DNA of 64,000 bases from Eremothecium cymbalariae DBVPG#7215 (taxonomy: Eukaryota; Ascomycota; Saccharomycetes; Saccharomycetales; Saccharomycetaceae). Below the pieces are notes generated by a model, which was given only the letters and a program-made list of their open reading frames with translations, ran no database searches and was not told the origin of the DNA. The position numbers and the translations under genes are program-made. Below, piece after piece: positions 22,148 through 32,031 of this stretch. The stretch lies in the NCBI RefSeq assembly GCF_000235365.1, contig NC_016455.1:496001-560000 (forward strand). Reading direction: 5' to 3'. The first letter of the stretch is position 1, and every line of letters starts with the position of its first letter.

Positions 22148-22519
22148 TTTGTATCTCAAGCACACGCACTTATGTAAGCATTCAGATTCGAAGCGCCTTC
22201 GGTCCACCGTGAGAAAATAACGAATTTTTCAACGGATGATGTACTTGTTATATAGCACACTACCTGCAAGTTAGCACAGAAAGGATAGATTCGGCCTTCA
22301 GTCAGATGCTGTATAGATGAGTATAAATAGTATTCAGACCAGGCACTAAGATTATAAGTTTTTTATGGAAGGTAAGGTAATTATTGGTTAATTCGAGGGT
22401 GCGTCACTTGTAACTCATAAAAAACATAATAAATATAGTAATTCATCATTAGAGCCAGTATCGAGTAACCTACACAAATAATCCAGGTTTGATCATCATA
22501 TTGGGTTTAAAGATTTGAA
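22148..22519. promoter_or_regulatory. TTI1 / YHL008C-homolog intergenic region
   Basis: 372 bp with AT-rich sequence. A box C-like ATGATGT at about 22237 has no matching D box, so no snoRNA is called. Confidence 0.6.
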
Positions 22520-24568
22520 ATGATTGATAATACTTATTATATTACTCCTCATGAGACGGCATTAGCGGTTGTTGCAACTGCTATGAAAAAAGCACGACTT
22601 CAGCTGAACACCCTAGTTATTAACTCTATTGTGGGTGCGGTGTTGTTCAGTACAGGTGGAATGCTTTACTTAGCAGGGCATGCTGATAATCGTAACTTAG
22701 TGGAGAGTAACCCAGGGTTGCTGAACTTTTTAGGAGGGGCCACTTTCGGAATCGGTCTGTTTTTTGTTGTAATTAATGGTGCAGACCTATTCAATTCAAA
22801 TATTCTGTTCTTTAGCGTTGGGTTGCTTCGTAATGCAATTTCAATATATGACCTACTAATTTCATGGATCGTCAGTTGGAGTTGTAATTTTTTAGGTACG
22901 TTGTTCATTTGTTATGTTATATGCCATCTCTCAGGTGTCACATCATCGGCTGATTGGATAAAGGCGTCACAGCAAATAGTGGAATCTAAAGCATCCCATT
23001 CTGGTGTACAAATTTTCATCAGAGGAATTGCTGGTAATTTTTACGTGTGCCTTGCTGTCTATTTCCAAATGATGGTGAAACCGATCCATGTTAAACTAAT
23101 TGTCATGTGTATACCTATTTTTACATTTGTGTCTATGGGATTTACTCATGTTGTAGCAGATATGTACCTAATCCTAATGGGTATGATAAACGGAGCCGAT
23201 TTATCTATTGGGAAATTCATTTGGAAACTTTTGATCCCTGGCACATTTGGTAATATCGCTGGTGGGTTTATTTTTGCCGCTGTGGTACCTTTTTATCTTC
23301 ATTTGGTTGTTGTAGAGAGGGACCGAAAGAAGTTATTATTACCAGAGTATGAAATACGAGATGAACAGCCAGAATTAAATATAGATTCAAGGGTTGTACG
23401 TGTCTCCGATGAGGAAACTGAAGAGAAGGGAGAGGAGGAAGAAAAGTATTTGAGCTCTAATAATCATACTTATACGTCTAGCTCAGTGGAGAATGTAAAT
23501 TCTCAAGAGTTATCGCAGCATTTATTACCTTTATCGAAAATATCTTCTAGAAAGCCTCATATATCAAGTGCTAACCAGAGAGGGAAATGTAAGATTAGAT
23601 CTCCGCCAGGTGTCTTCCCGGTTAAAGGTATGGCAGAGCCACTCTCCAGAGAAAGGACCATCGCAAACATATATTCAACAGAACATGCTCAAATTGAAAT
23701 AGATGATAAGTCGATAGAGTCTGAACATGCAAATAATCTAAAGGATGATGGGTGTTCGAGGAACTTGGGGATGCCTTCAAACAGTAATGTCACACTTTCA
23801 TCAAGTGATTATAACGGCCTTCTAGACCAGACTGAACACACAAGGATATATAAAGTCAAATCATCCGCTTCTAGGAATATGACTACCGAAGCCGCTCATG
23901 CAAAAGAAGAGGCAGAGTATACTCTTGCAGGTGGCTTCAACGTTCGGGAGCATACTTTGGGCGCCAAACTACAAAGAGTTGTGTCTCAAATTACTTCCCA
24001 TGATAAGTCGCAAAATATTGATAATAATGAACCAATTTTACCACTCACGTCGCCAGATCTGCATACTGTAAATCAAACAACATCAGACATGAAACATGTT
24101 CAGCGGAGCCATTCTTTCAGCCAATTAATCAAGACAATTAGCAAACCACTATTTCTTACAAAAGCTCCTCATGATGTTGTAGAAATTCATAGGAAGTTCT
24201 CCGAGGCTGGTGTTACCTCAATTGCTGCTAACGCAGCAGACAACATAGCCGGTATTGACAACTATGACGGCATCGATTTACCACACAGTAACTCACCATT
24301 TTACAAACAACAAGTAAACAGTTTGTCCTACCCTGCCCCTGCTGCAGACCCATACGGCACTCAGCTATTACATGATTCTATAAAGTTAGCGTCTGGAAGG
24401 AGACTCTCTTATTTTAGAAGCATGGTAAGAGTGGACAACGATGATTTCGAAGAACAGAGTACATATGAATGCCAAATAATCACCGAAAACAATGGCTCTT
24501 CTGCCCGACAGAATGAAGCTGCGTTAGTCACACATAATATACCTGCCAAGCATAATTACAAGATCTAA
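22520..24568 (+). CDS. Formate/nitrite transporter (FNT) family membrane protein, YHL008C homolog
   Basis: Members of the FNT family form pentameric channels for small monovalent acids (formate, nitrite, acetate, lactate) in bacteria and protists; the substrate of the yeast protein is not established. The 682-residue protein has about six membrane helices in residues 30-260 with FNT-like motifs (an N-terminal ALAVVATAMKKARL segment, GADLF, and GTFGNIAGGFIF in the last repeat). A long hydrophilic C-terminal tail of about 400 residues is rich in Ser, Asn and Glu. S. cerevisiae YHL008C has a similar layout and lies in the same YHL cluster as PRS3 and ETP1. Confidence 0.9.
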   Translation: MIDNTYYITPHETALAVVATAMKKARLQLNTLVINSIVGAVLFSTGGMLYLAGHADNRNLVESNPGLLNFLGGATFGIGLFFVVINGADLFNSNILFFSVGLLRNAISIYDLLISWIVSWSCNFLGTLFICYVICHLSGVTSSADWIKASQQIVESKASHSGVQIFIRGIAGNFYVCLAVYFQMMVKPIHVKLIVMCIPIFTFVSMGFTHVVADMYLILMGMINGADLSIGKFIWKLLIPGTFGNIAGGFIFAAVVPFYLHLVVVERDRKKLLLPEYEIRDEQPELNIDSRVVRVSDEETEEKGEEEEKYLSSNNHTYTSSSVENVNSQELSQHLLPLSKISSRKPHISSANQRGKCKIRSPPGVFPVKGMAEPLSRERTIANIYSTEHAQIEIDDKSIESEHANNLKDDGCSRNLGMPSNSNVTLSSSDYNGLLDQTEHTRIYKVKSSASRNMTTEAAHAKEEAEYTLAGGFNVREHTLGAKLQRVVSQITSHDKSQNIDNNEPILPLTSPDLHTVNQTTSDMKHVQRSHSFSQLIKTISKPLFLTKAPHDVVEIHRKFSEAGVTSIAANAADNIAGIDNYDGIDLPHSNSPFYKQQVNSLSYPAPAADPYGTQLLHDSIKLASGRRLSYFRSMVRVDNDDFEEQSTYECQIITENNGSSARQNEAALVTHNIPAKHNYKI

Positions 24569-24784
24569 CACTAATTAAACACTCCATTAATATCTTCCAA
24601 CTTATTCTAATTGATGAATCAAGCTTCTTATAGCCCACCGTTATAAATGATTTTCGTGAAGTTTTAAAACTTGGATGATGTTGTAAATCATACGCGTCGC
24701 GTAAAATTGATCTATGAAAACTTACTCCAGATACTAGTTATCATACTCGATAAAGCAGTTAGTAGACTGATCGAAGAGGTTAGG

Positions 24785-27700
24785 ATGGCTAAGGTTTCTT
24801 CAGCATTAAAGTTCAACAAGAATATTATCCCATCTGTACAGGATTCACTTTCTTCCAATGAGCTCATAGACAGATTAGGGAAGTTGCACGAAGAGCTTTC
24901 ATCACTTGAACAAGGACATACGAACTTGAGGTCATTGAATAATTATAAAGCTGATCTAATTAATAAGAAGTTGATAAAGAGCAAAGACCCAGGTATTCAG
25001 GCTTTTGCTGCTTGCTGCTTAAGTGATATACTCAGGTTATATGCGCCCGATGCGCCATACACTGATACAGAGTTGACTGATATATTCAAGTTGTTTATCA
25101 ATCAATTTAAGCTTCTTGCTGATCCAGATAATGGTTACTATATTCAGCAAACTTATTTGATTACACGTTTACTTGAATATCGGTCTATTGTGCTACTTAC
25201 TGATTTAGATTCTTCCAAATTAATTGATGATGTGTTTCAAGTTTTTTATGATAAGCAACGCAATACCTTCCAGCCTAAATTGTCCAAAATAATTGGATCA
25301 TTGCTTGGAGAGATAATATCAGAATGTGAATCCGTATCGATGTCTGTATTACGAACTATCTTTAACAAATTTTTGACGCATGATTTCGGGACCCGTTTAA
25401 AACCGTTACAATCAGCTACAAAAGATCCCGCATTTGAATTTTCCTTGACTATCTGTCAGTCTTATTCCAATCGACTTGGTCGTCATTTTACGAAATTCTA
25501 TTCCGAAATATTATATGGAATCACAAACAGTGATTCTGGTGGTTCAAGCAGTGGCAATGGTGGTCATAGTTTACAGTCTACATTGGACCCGAGCTTTAAA
25601 ACTTTGACAAAGTTGCACAGGCTTACTGCGAATATCTGGGAATATGTTCCCGAACTTATTAGTTCCGTTATTGGGTTTGTTCACCAGGAGTTATGTTCTG
25701 ACAATGTGCCATTGCGCATTGGGGCGACCCGGCTTGTGGGTGATATACTTTCTGTAACATCAGATATCAACTTTATTAAAACTCATAAGGACACTTATAA
25801 GGCATGGTTGTCAAAAATTGCAGATATTAATGCGAATGTTAGGCGTGAATGGGTCAAATCTTTACCAAAGGTTATGAGTGTTAGAACAGATATCGCTGAA
25901 GACATTGATAATGGGTTAACCAAAACACTGATGGATACAGATGACTTGGTTAGACTAAGCAGTGTAGAAACGTTCAATGAAATTCCTGTTGAAAAGATGT
26001 GGGTATCGTTCAAAGACCCTATTTTATACACCCAGCTTTGTCAATTGACTAGAGAGAAAAATAAAAACATTAGAGAAGTTTGTATCGAGGCTGTTGCTAA
26101 TTTTTATGTCGATTCGATAAACCATATTGAACGGAAAAGAGAAACGGAAGCTTTATGGAAGGTAGTAGACTCAATCCCTTCCGTACTATTCAATTTATAT
26201 TATATCAATGATCCAAATATCAATTTTCAAGTTGATACAGTAATCTTTGAGAAGATATTTCCTTTACAGCCAGATGATGTTCTAAGAATAAACAGACTAA
26301 TCACTATCCTAAAACACTTTGATCAAAAAGCATTTTCGTCTTTCTGTGCATTTAACAGGAGACAAATCCAGATGTGCAATGCTCTTCTCAAGTTTATTGA
26401 ATTTTGTGACGCTGTAAATTCAGATGCTGCTACCGAAAACATAAAAGATAAACTAGGAAAAACGATTGATTGGTTTGTGTCCGGATTACCAACCCAACTT
26501 GACTGTAAAGCAATATTCGAGAAATTTATAGAGCTAAACGACAAGAGGATATACCATCTGATAAAAATATGCGTCGCAAGAGATGTTAGATACTCAACAA
26601 TGAAGAATTCTATCACTGAATTATTTACCAGACTAAAAGATGAAGATTTGTTCAAGAAAAAGAATGTGAGAATCGGATCATCCTTTACAAGGGATACTTT
26701 CCAGTCAGTTTTCAAAATTCTGATTTACAGATCTGCTCCTTTGATATATAACGTTTCTACGATTCCACTACTGATTGACAATGTTGGGGATCACAAGGAA
26801 CTTGAGTTGAAACGTCAACTTATCGAACAGATATCAACGGTTAACCCGACTGTTTTTAAGGATCAAATTGATGTCTTAAAGGAAATAATAAATAGGCTAG
26901 ATGATCCCGGTACATCTTCGGAAGAGGCAATGCCTATTAGTGAAGCTTTGAAGACCATTTATAAGATATCCAAATCGTTAAAAGATAGTTTTGATACCAG
27001 CGATGACTTTTTTACAACTAGGTTAAAGGACTTTGCAATAGATGGCACTCCTGAAGAGGCGAAATATGCTGTCAAGTTATTGTCATTATCTCCAGAGAGG
27101 AGAAATATATTAACAAGTATTAAGACCCAAATTTTGCCTTTAGATTTGAATAGGAGCAAAAATTTCGCTTCCCATATAACAGTGCTTGCTCAGATGTTTA
27201 AAATTGAGCCACAATTGCTAGATGATGACTCAGGTGATATTGTTAGTTATTTGATCAGACATGTGTTGCTAGCTAACCAAGTTCTAGGAAATTCGAAGAA
27301 GGAAAACGCTTGGGTTACTGATACACAGCTAAATGAAATACAATATCAACCTTTGTCTTCAAAATTGTACTCATTGAAGTTATTCACCAATAAACTAAGG
27401 TCTATTTCAGATGTGGTGAATACTGATGAGGTTGCACAGGCTTTTACAGAAAAGACTATGAAATTATTTTTCTACTTGTTGGCAAGTGGTGGAGAATTAA
27501 TTGCAGAATCTAATAAGGATAATTATCCAACCCCAAACAATTACCAGACTAAATTGAGATGTTTCGCCGGCCTACAAGTTTTAAAAATTGCAAGGATTCC
27601 AAATTTCAACAGGTTCATTCTGCCTACGGATGTGATGAAGCTAGTTAACTTGGTCGAGGATGAGTCGCTAGAGGTGAGACAAACTTTTGTCGATCAATTA

Positions 27701-28612
27701 CGGAACTACATTAGTAGCGAATATATCTCTATTAAGTTTTTGCCTCTAGTGTTTTTCATGGCGTATGAGCCCTCTGCTCAATTAAAACAGAACATAAAAA
27801 CATGGATAAATTTTACCTTTGCCAAAGGAACTTTCCAAAAAGGTACTTTCTTTGAGAGGGCGTTACCGAGATTAATCCATTGTATTGCACATCATCCTGA
27901 TGTCCTAGATGGAATTAATGAAAAAGGAGATGCTTATTTGAACAGTATAACGACATCCATCGATTATTTGATTTTCTACTTTGATTCTGTTGCTACTACG
28001 CATAATATCTGCCTATTATACTACTTAGCAGGAAGAGTAAAACAGTATCAAGATAGTGTGAATGAGGAAGACTCAGAAAGCGATGAAGTCGAACAGCAGC
28101 TCAAAGCCAAAAATATCTACATTATTTCTGAATTGACTCAATTAATTTTAACTGAATTGAAAAATCAACGCGGCTGGAACATACCAGTATATCCAGGTAA
28201 ATTAAATTTGCCATCCGACTTATTCCAACCATTTCCTAGTATGGAGGAAGCTCAGCGTAATACCTTTATCAGTTATTTACCGGAGGCTCAGCTTGATTCG
28301 CTAAAGGGCAACGTCAAAGGGAAAGTATCTCGTATGTCGCACAGCTCACACACCATTAAGCAACAAGTCCAAAAAAGAAAGCTCGCGAGTGAATATCAGA
28401 AACCACATACCACTTCAGTTGGCGCCAAAAGGAAGAAAAAATCATCCGAGAACTACGATGAGGAAGCTACTCCCGAGAAGTTGGATGATTATAGGCCTAG
28501 GAGTAAAAATGCGAACGCAGCTAATCCAACTAGGAAAAGTGCGAGGCAGAGACGAGACGTTAATTACCAAGAAGATGAAGACGAAAAGGAAAATGAAGAA
28601 TATGTAGTATAA
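24785..28612 (+). CDS. PDS5: Cohesin-associated HEAT-repeat protein Pds5
   Basis: Pds5 binds the cohesin ring and is needed for sister-chromatid cohesion and for control of cohesin release and acetylation. The start is the ATG at 24785 (MAKVSSALKFNKN), which matches the S. cerevisiae N-terminus; an in-frame extension back to a TTG at 24671 is rejected. The 1,275 residues compare with 1,277 in S. cerevisiae. HEAT repeats cover most of the length, with the conserved GIQAFAACCLSDILRLYAPD near the N-terminus. The C-terminal 120 residues are basic then acidic (KRKKKSSENYDEE...). PDS5-RCO1 is conserved as YMR076C-YMR075W. Confidence 0.97.
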   Translation: MAKVSSALKFNKNIIPSVQDSLSSNELIDRLGKLHEELSSLEQGHTNLRSLNNYKADLINKKLIKSKDPGIQAFAACCLSDILRLYAPDAPYTDTELTDIFKLFINQFKLLADPDNGYYIQQTYLITRLLEYRSIVLLTDLDSSKLIDDVFQVFYDKQRNTFQPKLSKIIGSLLGEIISECESVSMSVLRTIFNKFLTHDFGTRLKPLQSATKDPAFEFSLTICQSYSNRLGRHFTKFYSEILYGITNSDSGGSSSGNGGHSLQSTLDPSFKTLTKLHRLTANIWEYVPELISSVIGFVHQELCSDNVPLRIGATRLVGDILSVTSDINFIKTHKDTYKAWLSKIADINANVRREWVKSLPKVMSVRTDIAEDIDNGLTKTLMDTDDLVRLSSVETFNEIPVEKMWVSFKDPILYTQLCQLTREKNKNIREVCIEAVANFYVDSINHIERKRETEALWKVVDSIPSVLFNLYYINDPNINFQVDTVIFEKIFPLQPDDVLRINRLITILKHFDQKAFSSFCAFNRRQIQMCNALLKFIEFCDAVNSDAATENIKDKLGKTIDWFVSGLPTQLDCKAIFEKFIELNDKRIYHLIKICVARDVRYSTMKNSITELFTRLKDEDLFKKKNVRIGSSFTRDTFQSVFKILIYRSAPLIYNVSTIPLLIDNVGDHKELELKRQLIEQISTVNPTVFKDQIDVLKEIINRLDDPGTSSEEAMPISEALKTIYKISKSLKDSFDTSDDFFTTRLKDFAIDGTPEEAKYAVKLLSLSPERRNILTSIKTQILPLDLNRSKNFASHITVLAQMFKIEPQLLDDDSGDIVSYLIRHVLLANQVLGNSKKENAWVTDTQLNEIQYQPLSSKLYSLKLFTNKLRSISDVVNTDEVAQAFTEKTMKLFFYLLASGGELIAESNKDNYPTPNNYQTKLRCFAGLQVLKIARIPNFNRFILPTDVMKLVNLVEDESLEVRQTFVDQLRNYISSEYISIKFLPLVFFMAYEPSAQLKQNIKTWINFTFAKGTFQKGTFFERALPRLIHCIAHHPDVLDGINEKGDAYLNSITTSIDYLIFYFDSVATTHNICLLYYLAGRVKQYQDSVNEEDSESDEVEQQLKAKNIYIISELTQLILTELKNQRGWNIPVYPGKLNLPSDLFQPFPSMEEAQRNTFISYLPEAQLDSLKGNVKGKVSRMSHSSHTIKQQVQKRKLASEYQKPHTTSVGAKRKKKSSENYDEEATPEKLDDYRPRSKNANAANPTRKSARQRRDVNYQEDEDEKENEEYVV

Positions 28613-28721
28613 ATGATATTTATAGGTTTCGACTTGCTATAATATTATATATACAAATGGCGCGAATTGTTCTTAACTTGTAATTAAATTTAAAGATTAG
28701 TAGAGGTAACTGAGGACTTTA

Positions 28722-30575
28722 TTATTTATTGAAGCCGAAGAATCCAAAAACTTCTTTCCTTGGCTTTGATTCAAGCAATTTTTTTAGCAATTGCAACTGT
28801 TTCAGTTCATCACATGATATTTCCTCCTTAGTTAATTCGGCACTAGCCACTGTACAAAGTTCTTGGAAATCCCATATTTTTTTCATCGAGTCAGGAAGGG
28901 AAAAGTACAACCAAGGCTTGGTATCATTGTTTGAAAATGAATTTAGAAGCTTATCAATAAGAAGTGATTGTTCATGGAATTCATGGGTGCGCTGAGCTTC
29001 TTTTGCACGATAAACTTTGTCTAGAAACTCTAGTTTTACGTTATGCTCCTGTAACTGCGTTATTGTATTATACTTTTTCTCGTTATTCCATGCTTTTTGC
29101 ATGTCTTTGCTAATGTTAGCTTCAATTGGGATATTTTCAAGCTTTATTTCGATATCACCATCGTTAGGTGCTCCCAATGACGATGAGATATATTCTTGGT
29201 TTCGATTTAACCTTCTCTTTCTATTTGGAGGCATTGCGTGCAGGGGACACCTCCATTTGGATCCCAAATTTTTACGTGATGCCCTAGGGACCGGAAGGCA
29301 GTCTAAATGCCATGGAGTATTACAGTAGTCGCATCTCATGATCAACCTTTCAGTTTCAGGATGATCCCAAGTGCCCATCCTTGTCATATTACACTTGTAA
29401 CAAATAAGTAATTGTTGGTCGTCGATACCACTTAGATGTGTGTCGGGGTTATATGAATCAAACTTTGTAATAGATTGCCCGTATGGTACATTAAATAACT
29501 GTTTGTCAGTCAACGGCTCCTTCATGTTACCATCTTGATATTCACCATGGTGCCCTGTATGAACATTTACAAAAGCATCTTTGATCTGTTGTGTTAACGC
29601 AAACTGCTTGGAGTTCATAGACCTCAGTTGGAAAACCAGCTTACCAAACAATGATTTACCAATCATATTATTATTATTGGCAAGGAACAGTTTCTCATTC
29701 CTCGCCATAACTGATTTGTTCGGATTCATCTGTTTGAACCTACATTCGTAACACGACCAGTCACCTTCAGGGAGGTTATCTGGATCAAGTGGAGGGTTCA
29801 AACATGCAAAGTGAAACGACTTTGGACACGTGTCGCAGCACAGAAAGATCCCCGTCTGCAGGCAGCTTGAGCAAAAGTCATCATTTTCTATCTCATTACC
29901 AGTTTCCCGTATTTCAGGTAAGTGGGCGTGGTTTGCCGTACTGTTCTGTCCAAATAACTTCGAGTCATTATCCTTAATCGCCTTGATTCTCTTGTGCTTC
30001 GACGTTGTCGAAGTTCCGTTGCTAGAAGCTGAAATATTCTGCTGCTTCATATTTTTCTTAAACTCAGCGCTATGTTTCCTCTTGAAAGAGGAAATAGCTT
30101 CACGTTCTCGTAGATGAATGTCGTTGGGAGTAACTTGTGACCTCAAGAAACTGCCTTGTTCTTGCGTCTTCCCTTCTGTAACCAAAGCCTGCTTATAACG
30201 TGCCTCTATATCTCTAGGAATCTCCTTGTCGACCTTTACGTTCCACAATGAATCCTTCTTCACCCTATCAGTAGGAAACTCACTTAATGGTATACCTGTC
30301 ACCCCATTTACAGGCTCTGAGATACCGGGCTCGTTGAACACCATCTCACCACTCAACTTATGATTTATCACAGGCTGACTCTCCTCCTCCTTTATGTCGT
30401 TTTCAATATCCCCCTCCCTATTCTCATGCTCATGCTGACCTACCATCGAAGGAATTTGACCTTTAGCCTTCCTCAACCCTTTACCAACATTATCCTCTTC
30501 CCTGATGATTTTACTCTTCCGTAAGTTATAGTCTACATTATTAGACACCGTTCTTTTGGGTCTCGACCTAATCAT
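28722..30575 (-). CDS. RCO1: PHD-finger subunit of the Rpd3S deacetylase complex
   Basis: Rco1 with Eaf3 directs Rpd3S to methylated H3K36 nucleosomes behind RNA polymerase II and suppresses cryptic transcription. The 617-residue protein has a basic, disordered N-terminus (MIRSRPKRTVSNN). A canonical PHD finger is at about 234-280 (CSSCLQTGIFLCCDTC...HFACLNPP...WSCYEC). A second, atypical PHD is at about 390-450 (CYKCNMTRMG...MRCDYCNTPWHLDCLP...WRCPLH). A conserved C-terminal region follows (FGFFGFN). It is convergent with PDS5 over a roughly 110-bp gap. S. cerevisiae YMR075W has 684 residues. Confidence 0.95.
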   Translation of the reverse strand: MIRSRPKRTVSNNVDYNLRKSKIIREEDNVGKGLRKAKGQIPSMVGQHEHENREGDIENDIKEEESQPVINHKLSGEMVFNEPGISEPVNGVTGIPLSEFPTDRVKKDSLWNVKVDKEIPRDIEARYKQALVTEGKTQEQGSFLRSQVTPNDIHLREREAISSFKRKHSAEFKKNMKQQNISASSNGTSTTSKHKRIKAIKDNDSKLFGQNSTANHAHLPEIRETGNEIENDDFCSSCLQTGIFLCCDTCPKSFHFACLNPPLDPDNLPEGDWSCYECRFKQMNPNKSVMARNEKLFLANNNNMIGKSLFGKLVFQLRSMNSKQFALTQQIKDAFVNVHTGHHGEYQDGNMKEPLTDKQLFNVPYGQSITKFDSYNPDTHLSGIDDQQLLICYKCNMTRMGTWDHPETERLIMRCDYCNTPWHLDCLPVPRASRKNLGSKWRCPLHAMPPNRKRRLNRNQEYISSSLGAPNDGDIEIKLENIPIEANISKDMQKAWNNEKKYNTITQLQEHNVKLEFLDKVYRAKEAQRTHEFHEQSLLIDKLLNSFSNNDTKPWLYFSLPDSMKKIWDFQELCTVASAELTKEEISCDELKQLQLLKKLLESKPRKEVFGFFGFNK

Positions 30576-31205
30576 TTTCCTCCACGTACTTTATCTAGGA
30601 TGCACAAAAGATTACTTCTAAAATAAACCAGTAATAATCAGTAGCAGCTCCTGGTAACTCCTCAGCAATTTTCCTCCGGTGGGTCTATGTTACTAAATAT
30701 CTGTCTCCCACCTCAAAATTTTCACTTCAAATCGCGATTTCTTGCTGGTCCTACCCTTATACTGCCTTTTTACGAGGCTTTATCCTGATAACACAGAAAA
30801 ATATCTGGAACTTCTCTTTGCCTTTGTAGTTTGCACTGGGTTAAAATTATTTAAAAGCATCCTTTGGTGATGTTTGTTTAAAAGAACGGACGAATAGTAC
30901 ACACAAAGTGAAAAGAACAGTTAGGTATCCTGGACAAAACATATAGAGTAGGCCTATTATCGTAATAAAAGTAGTAAATATCAGTTTTTTCAAAACTGTG
31001 ACTAGTAGCATGCAATTTGTAAAGTATTAAGGGCATATCCAGATTCTATTTCAGAGGAATACGGTGGCCACGTGCATATTCGTCGACGATATAAAATCAT
31101 TTCTTAAGAACTCTGCAGGATAATCCGACGCAAGTTGATTCACGAGGGATAAAACCAACGACATTAAACAGTCAAGCAGGGTGGAGTATTGTAGAGCAGT
31201 GGTAC
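30576..31205. promoter_or_regulatory. Divergent RCO1-SDD2 promoter region
   Basis: 630 bp. GTGGCCACGTGCATATTCG at about 31062-31080 carries one CACGTG core. No gene is seen. Confidence 0.6.
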
Positions 31206-31667
31206 ATGGATCCAGAATTACAGGCTATCAGGGAAGCACGGCTTCAAGAGCTGAAAAGTAGGCAAGCTGGAGATAAGAGGTATGTTAAATGGCAAAAAGG
31301 TAGCGAATTTAGGTATAAAATTTACGGTATCATGCGGTGAGGAGACGTACTAACAAATTATAATAGATCCACTGGTGAATCAGTACAGCAGTTCCTGGAA
31401 CCTCAGGCGTTAGAACGTCTTTCCAGGGTTGCTCTAGTTAAGCCTGATAGAGCCCAGGCTGTAGAAAACTACTTGATGCAGATGGTAGCTAGAGGTGTTG
31501 TCAGATCAAAGATCTCCGAGCAGCAAATTGTTGGAATCTTGAATGGTATTGCTCGTGACGAACAGAAACGGAAGGAAACCAAAATCATCTTCAATCGGAG
31601 AGAGCATGTAGCTGAAACAGCAACATATGACTCTGGAAATAGTTCAGAAGATGATTTCTTAGATTAG
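31206..31667 (+). CDS. SDD2: PDCD5/TFAR19-family protein, spliced: 31206-31279 + 31367-31667
   Basis: This is the homolog of S. cerevisiae YMR074C (Sdd2) and human PDCD5, a small helical protein proposed to bind chaperonin/tubulin and linked to apoptosis in animals. Exon 1 encodes MDPELQAIREARLQEL, the conserved family start. Exon 2 carries the signature FLEPQALERLSRVALVKPDR and an acidic C-terminus. The spliced product is 124 residues (145 in S. cerevisiae). Without splicing only a fragment starting at 31473 would be seen. The order RCO1-SDD2-IRC21 matches YMR075-073, with the amine oxidase inserted before IRC21. Confidence 0.95.
31280..31366 (+). other. Spliceosomal intron, 87 bp
   Basis: It has a 5' site GTATGT (31280-31285), a perfect branch box TACTAAC (31348-31354) and a 3' TAG ending at 31366. 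The branch A lies only 13 nt from the 3' AG. It splits an AGA codon after its second base. I recall no intron in the S. cerevisiae gene. Confidence 0.96.
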
Positions 31668-32031
31668 AAGGTGCAATTTAGCTATCTTAGTTGATGTTTG
31701 ATTGTGATTGTATTTGATTTCCACATAAGGTAGCTCATATAGATAAGATTCGGTTACCGGGGGTTTGCTCCGAGCCAAGTCAGCTTGAAAGATTAGAAAT
31801 GGTCTTTCGAGCAGAAAGAAGATTAGTAGCAAAACGATATTGTTGACTGTAAATAGTTAATTTTTAGTTTACAAGGCACCCACCATACCTGGGTTTCAGA
31901 TTGCAAAACTATTTTATATTTAAAGTTGGTGGTGGAGGTTTAGTCTGAAGGCAGGATGTTGTCGTTGCTTTCGAGGGTAGATAGTACGAAGAAGGGTTCT
32001 GTGATTTCAGTCTACAGGAGTGTTAAGAGAG
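31668..32031. promoter_or_regulatory. Promoter of the amine oxidase gene
   Basis: 364 bp. CGG and CCG triplets occur around 31751-31772 (CGGTTACCGGGGGTTTGCTCCG), the kind of sequence Zn2Cys6 factors bind. A TATA-like TTTTATATTTAAAG lies at about 31911-31924. A 31-codon ATG frame (31956-32051) overlaps the oxidase start in another frame. Confidence 0.5.

Noticed and set aside
22230..22330. Possible C/D snoRNA (ATGATGT box)
   Set aside because: No CTGA D box or terminal stem lies within a reasonable distance.
32020..32031. GTG/TTG-initiated extensions of several genes (also at 16,436; 18,382; 24,671; 34,351; 40,379; 49,582; 50,660; 58,269)
   Set aside because: Yeast nuclear genes almost always start with ATG, and in each case the first in-frame ATG gives the length and N-terminus expected for the family.
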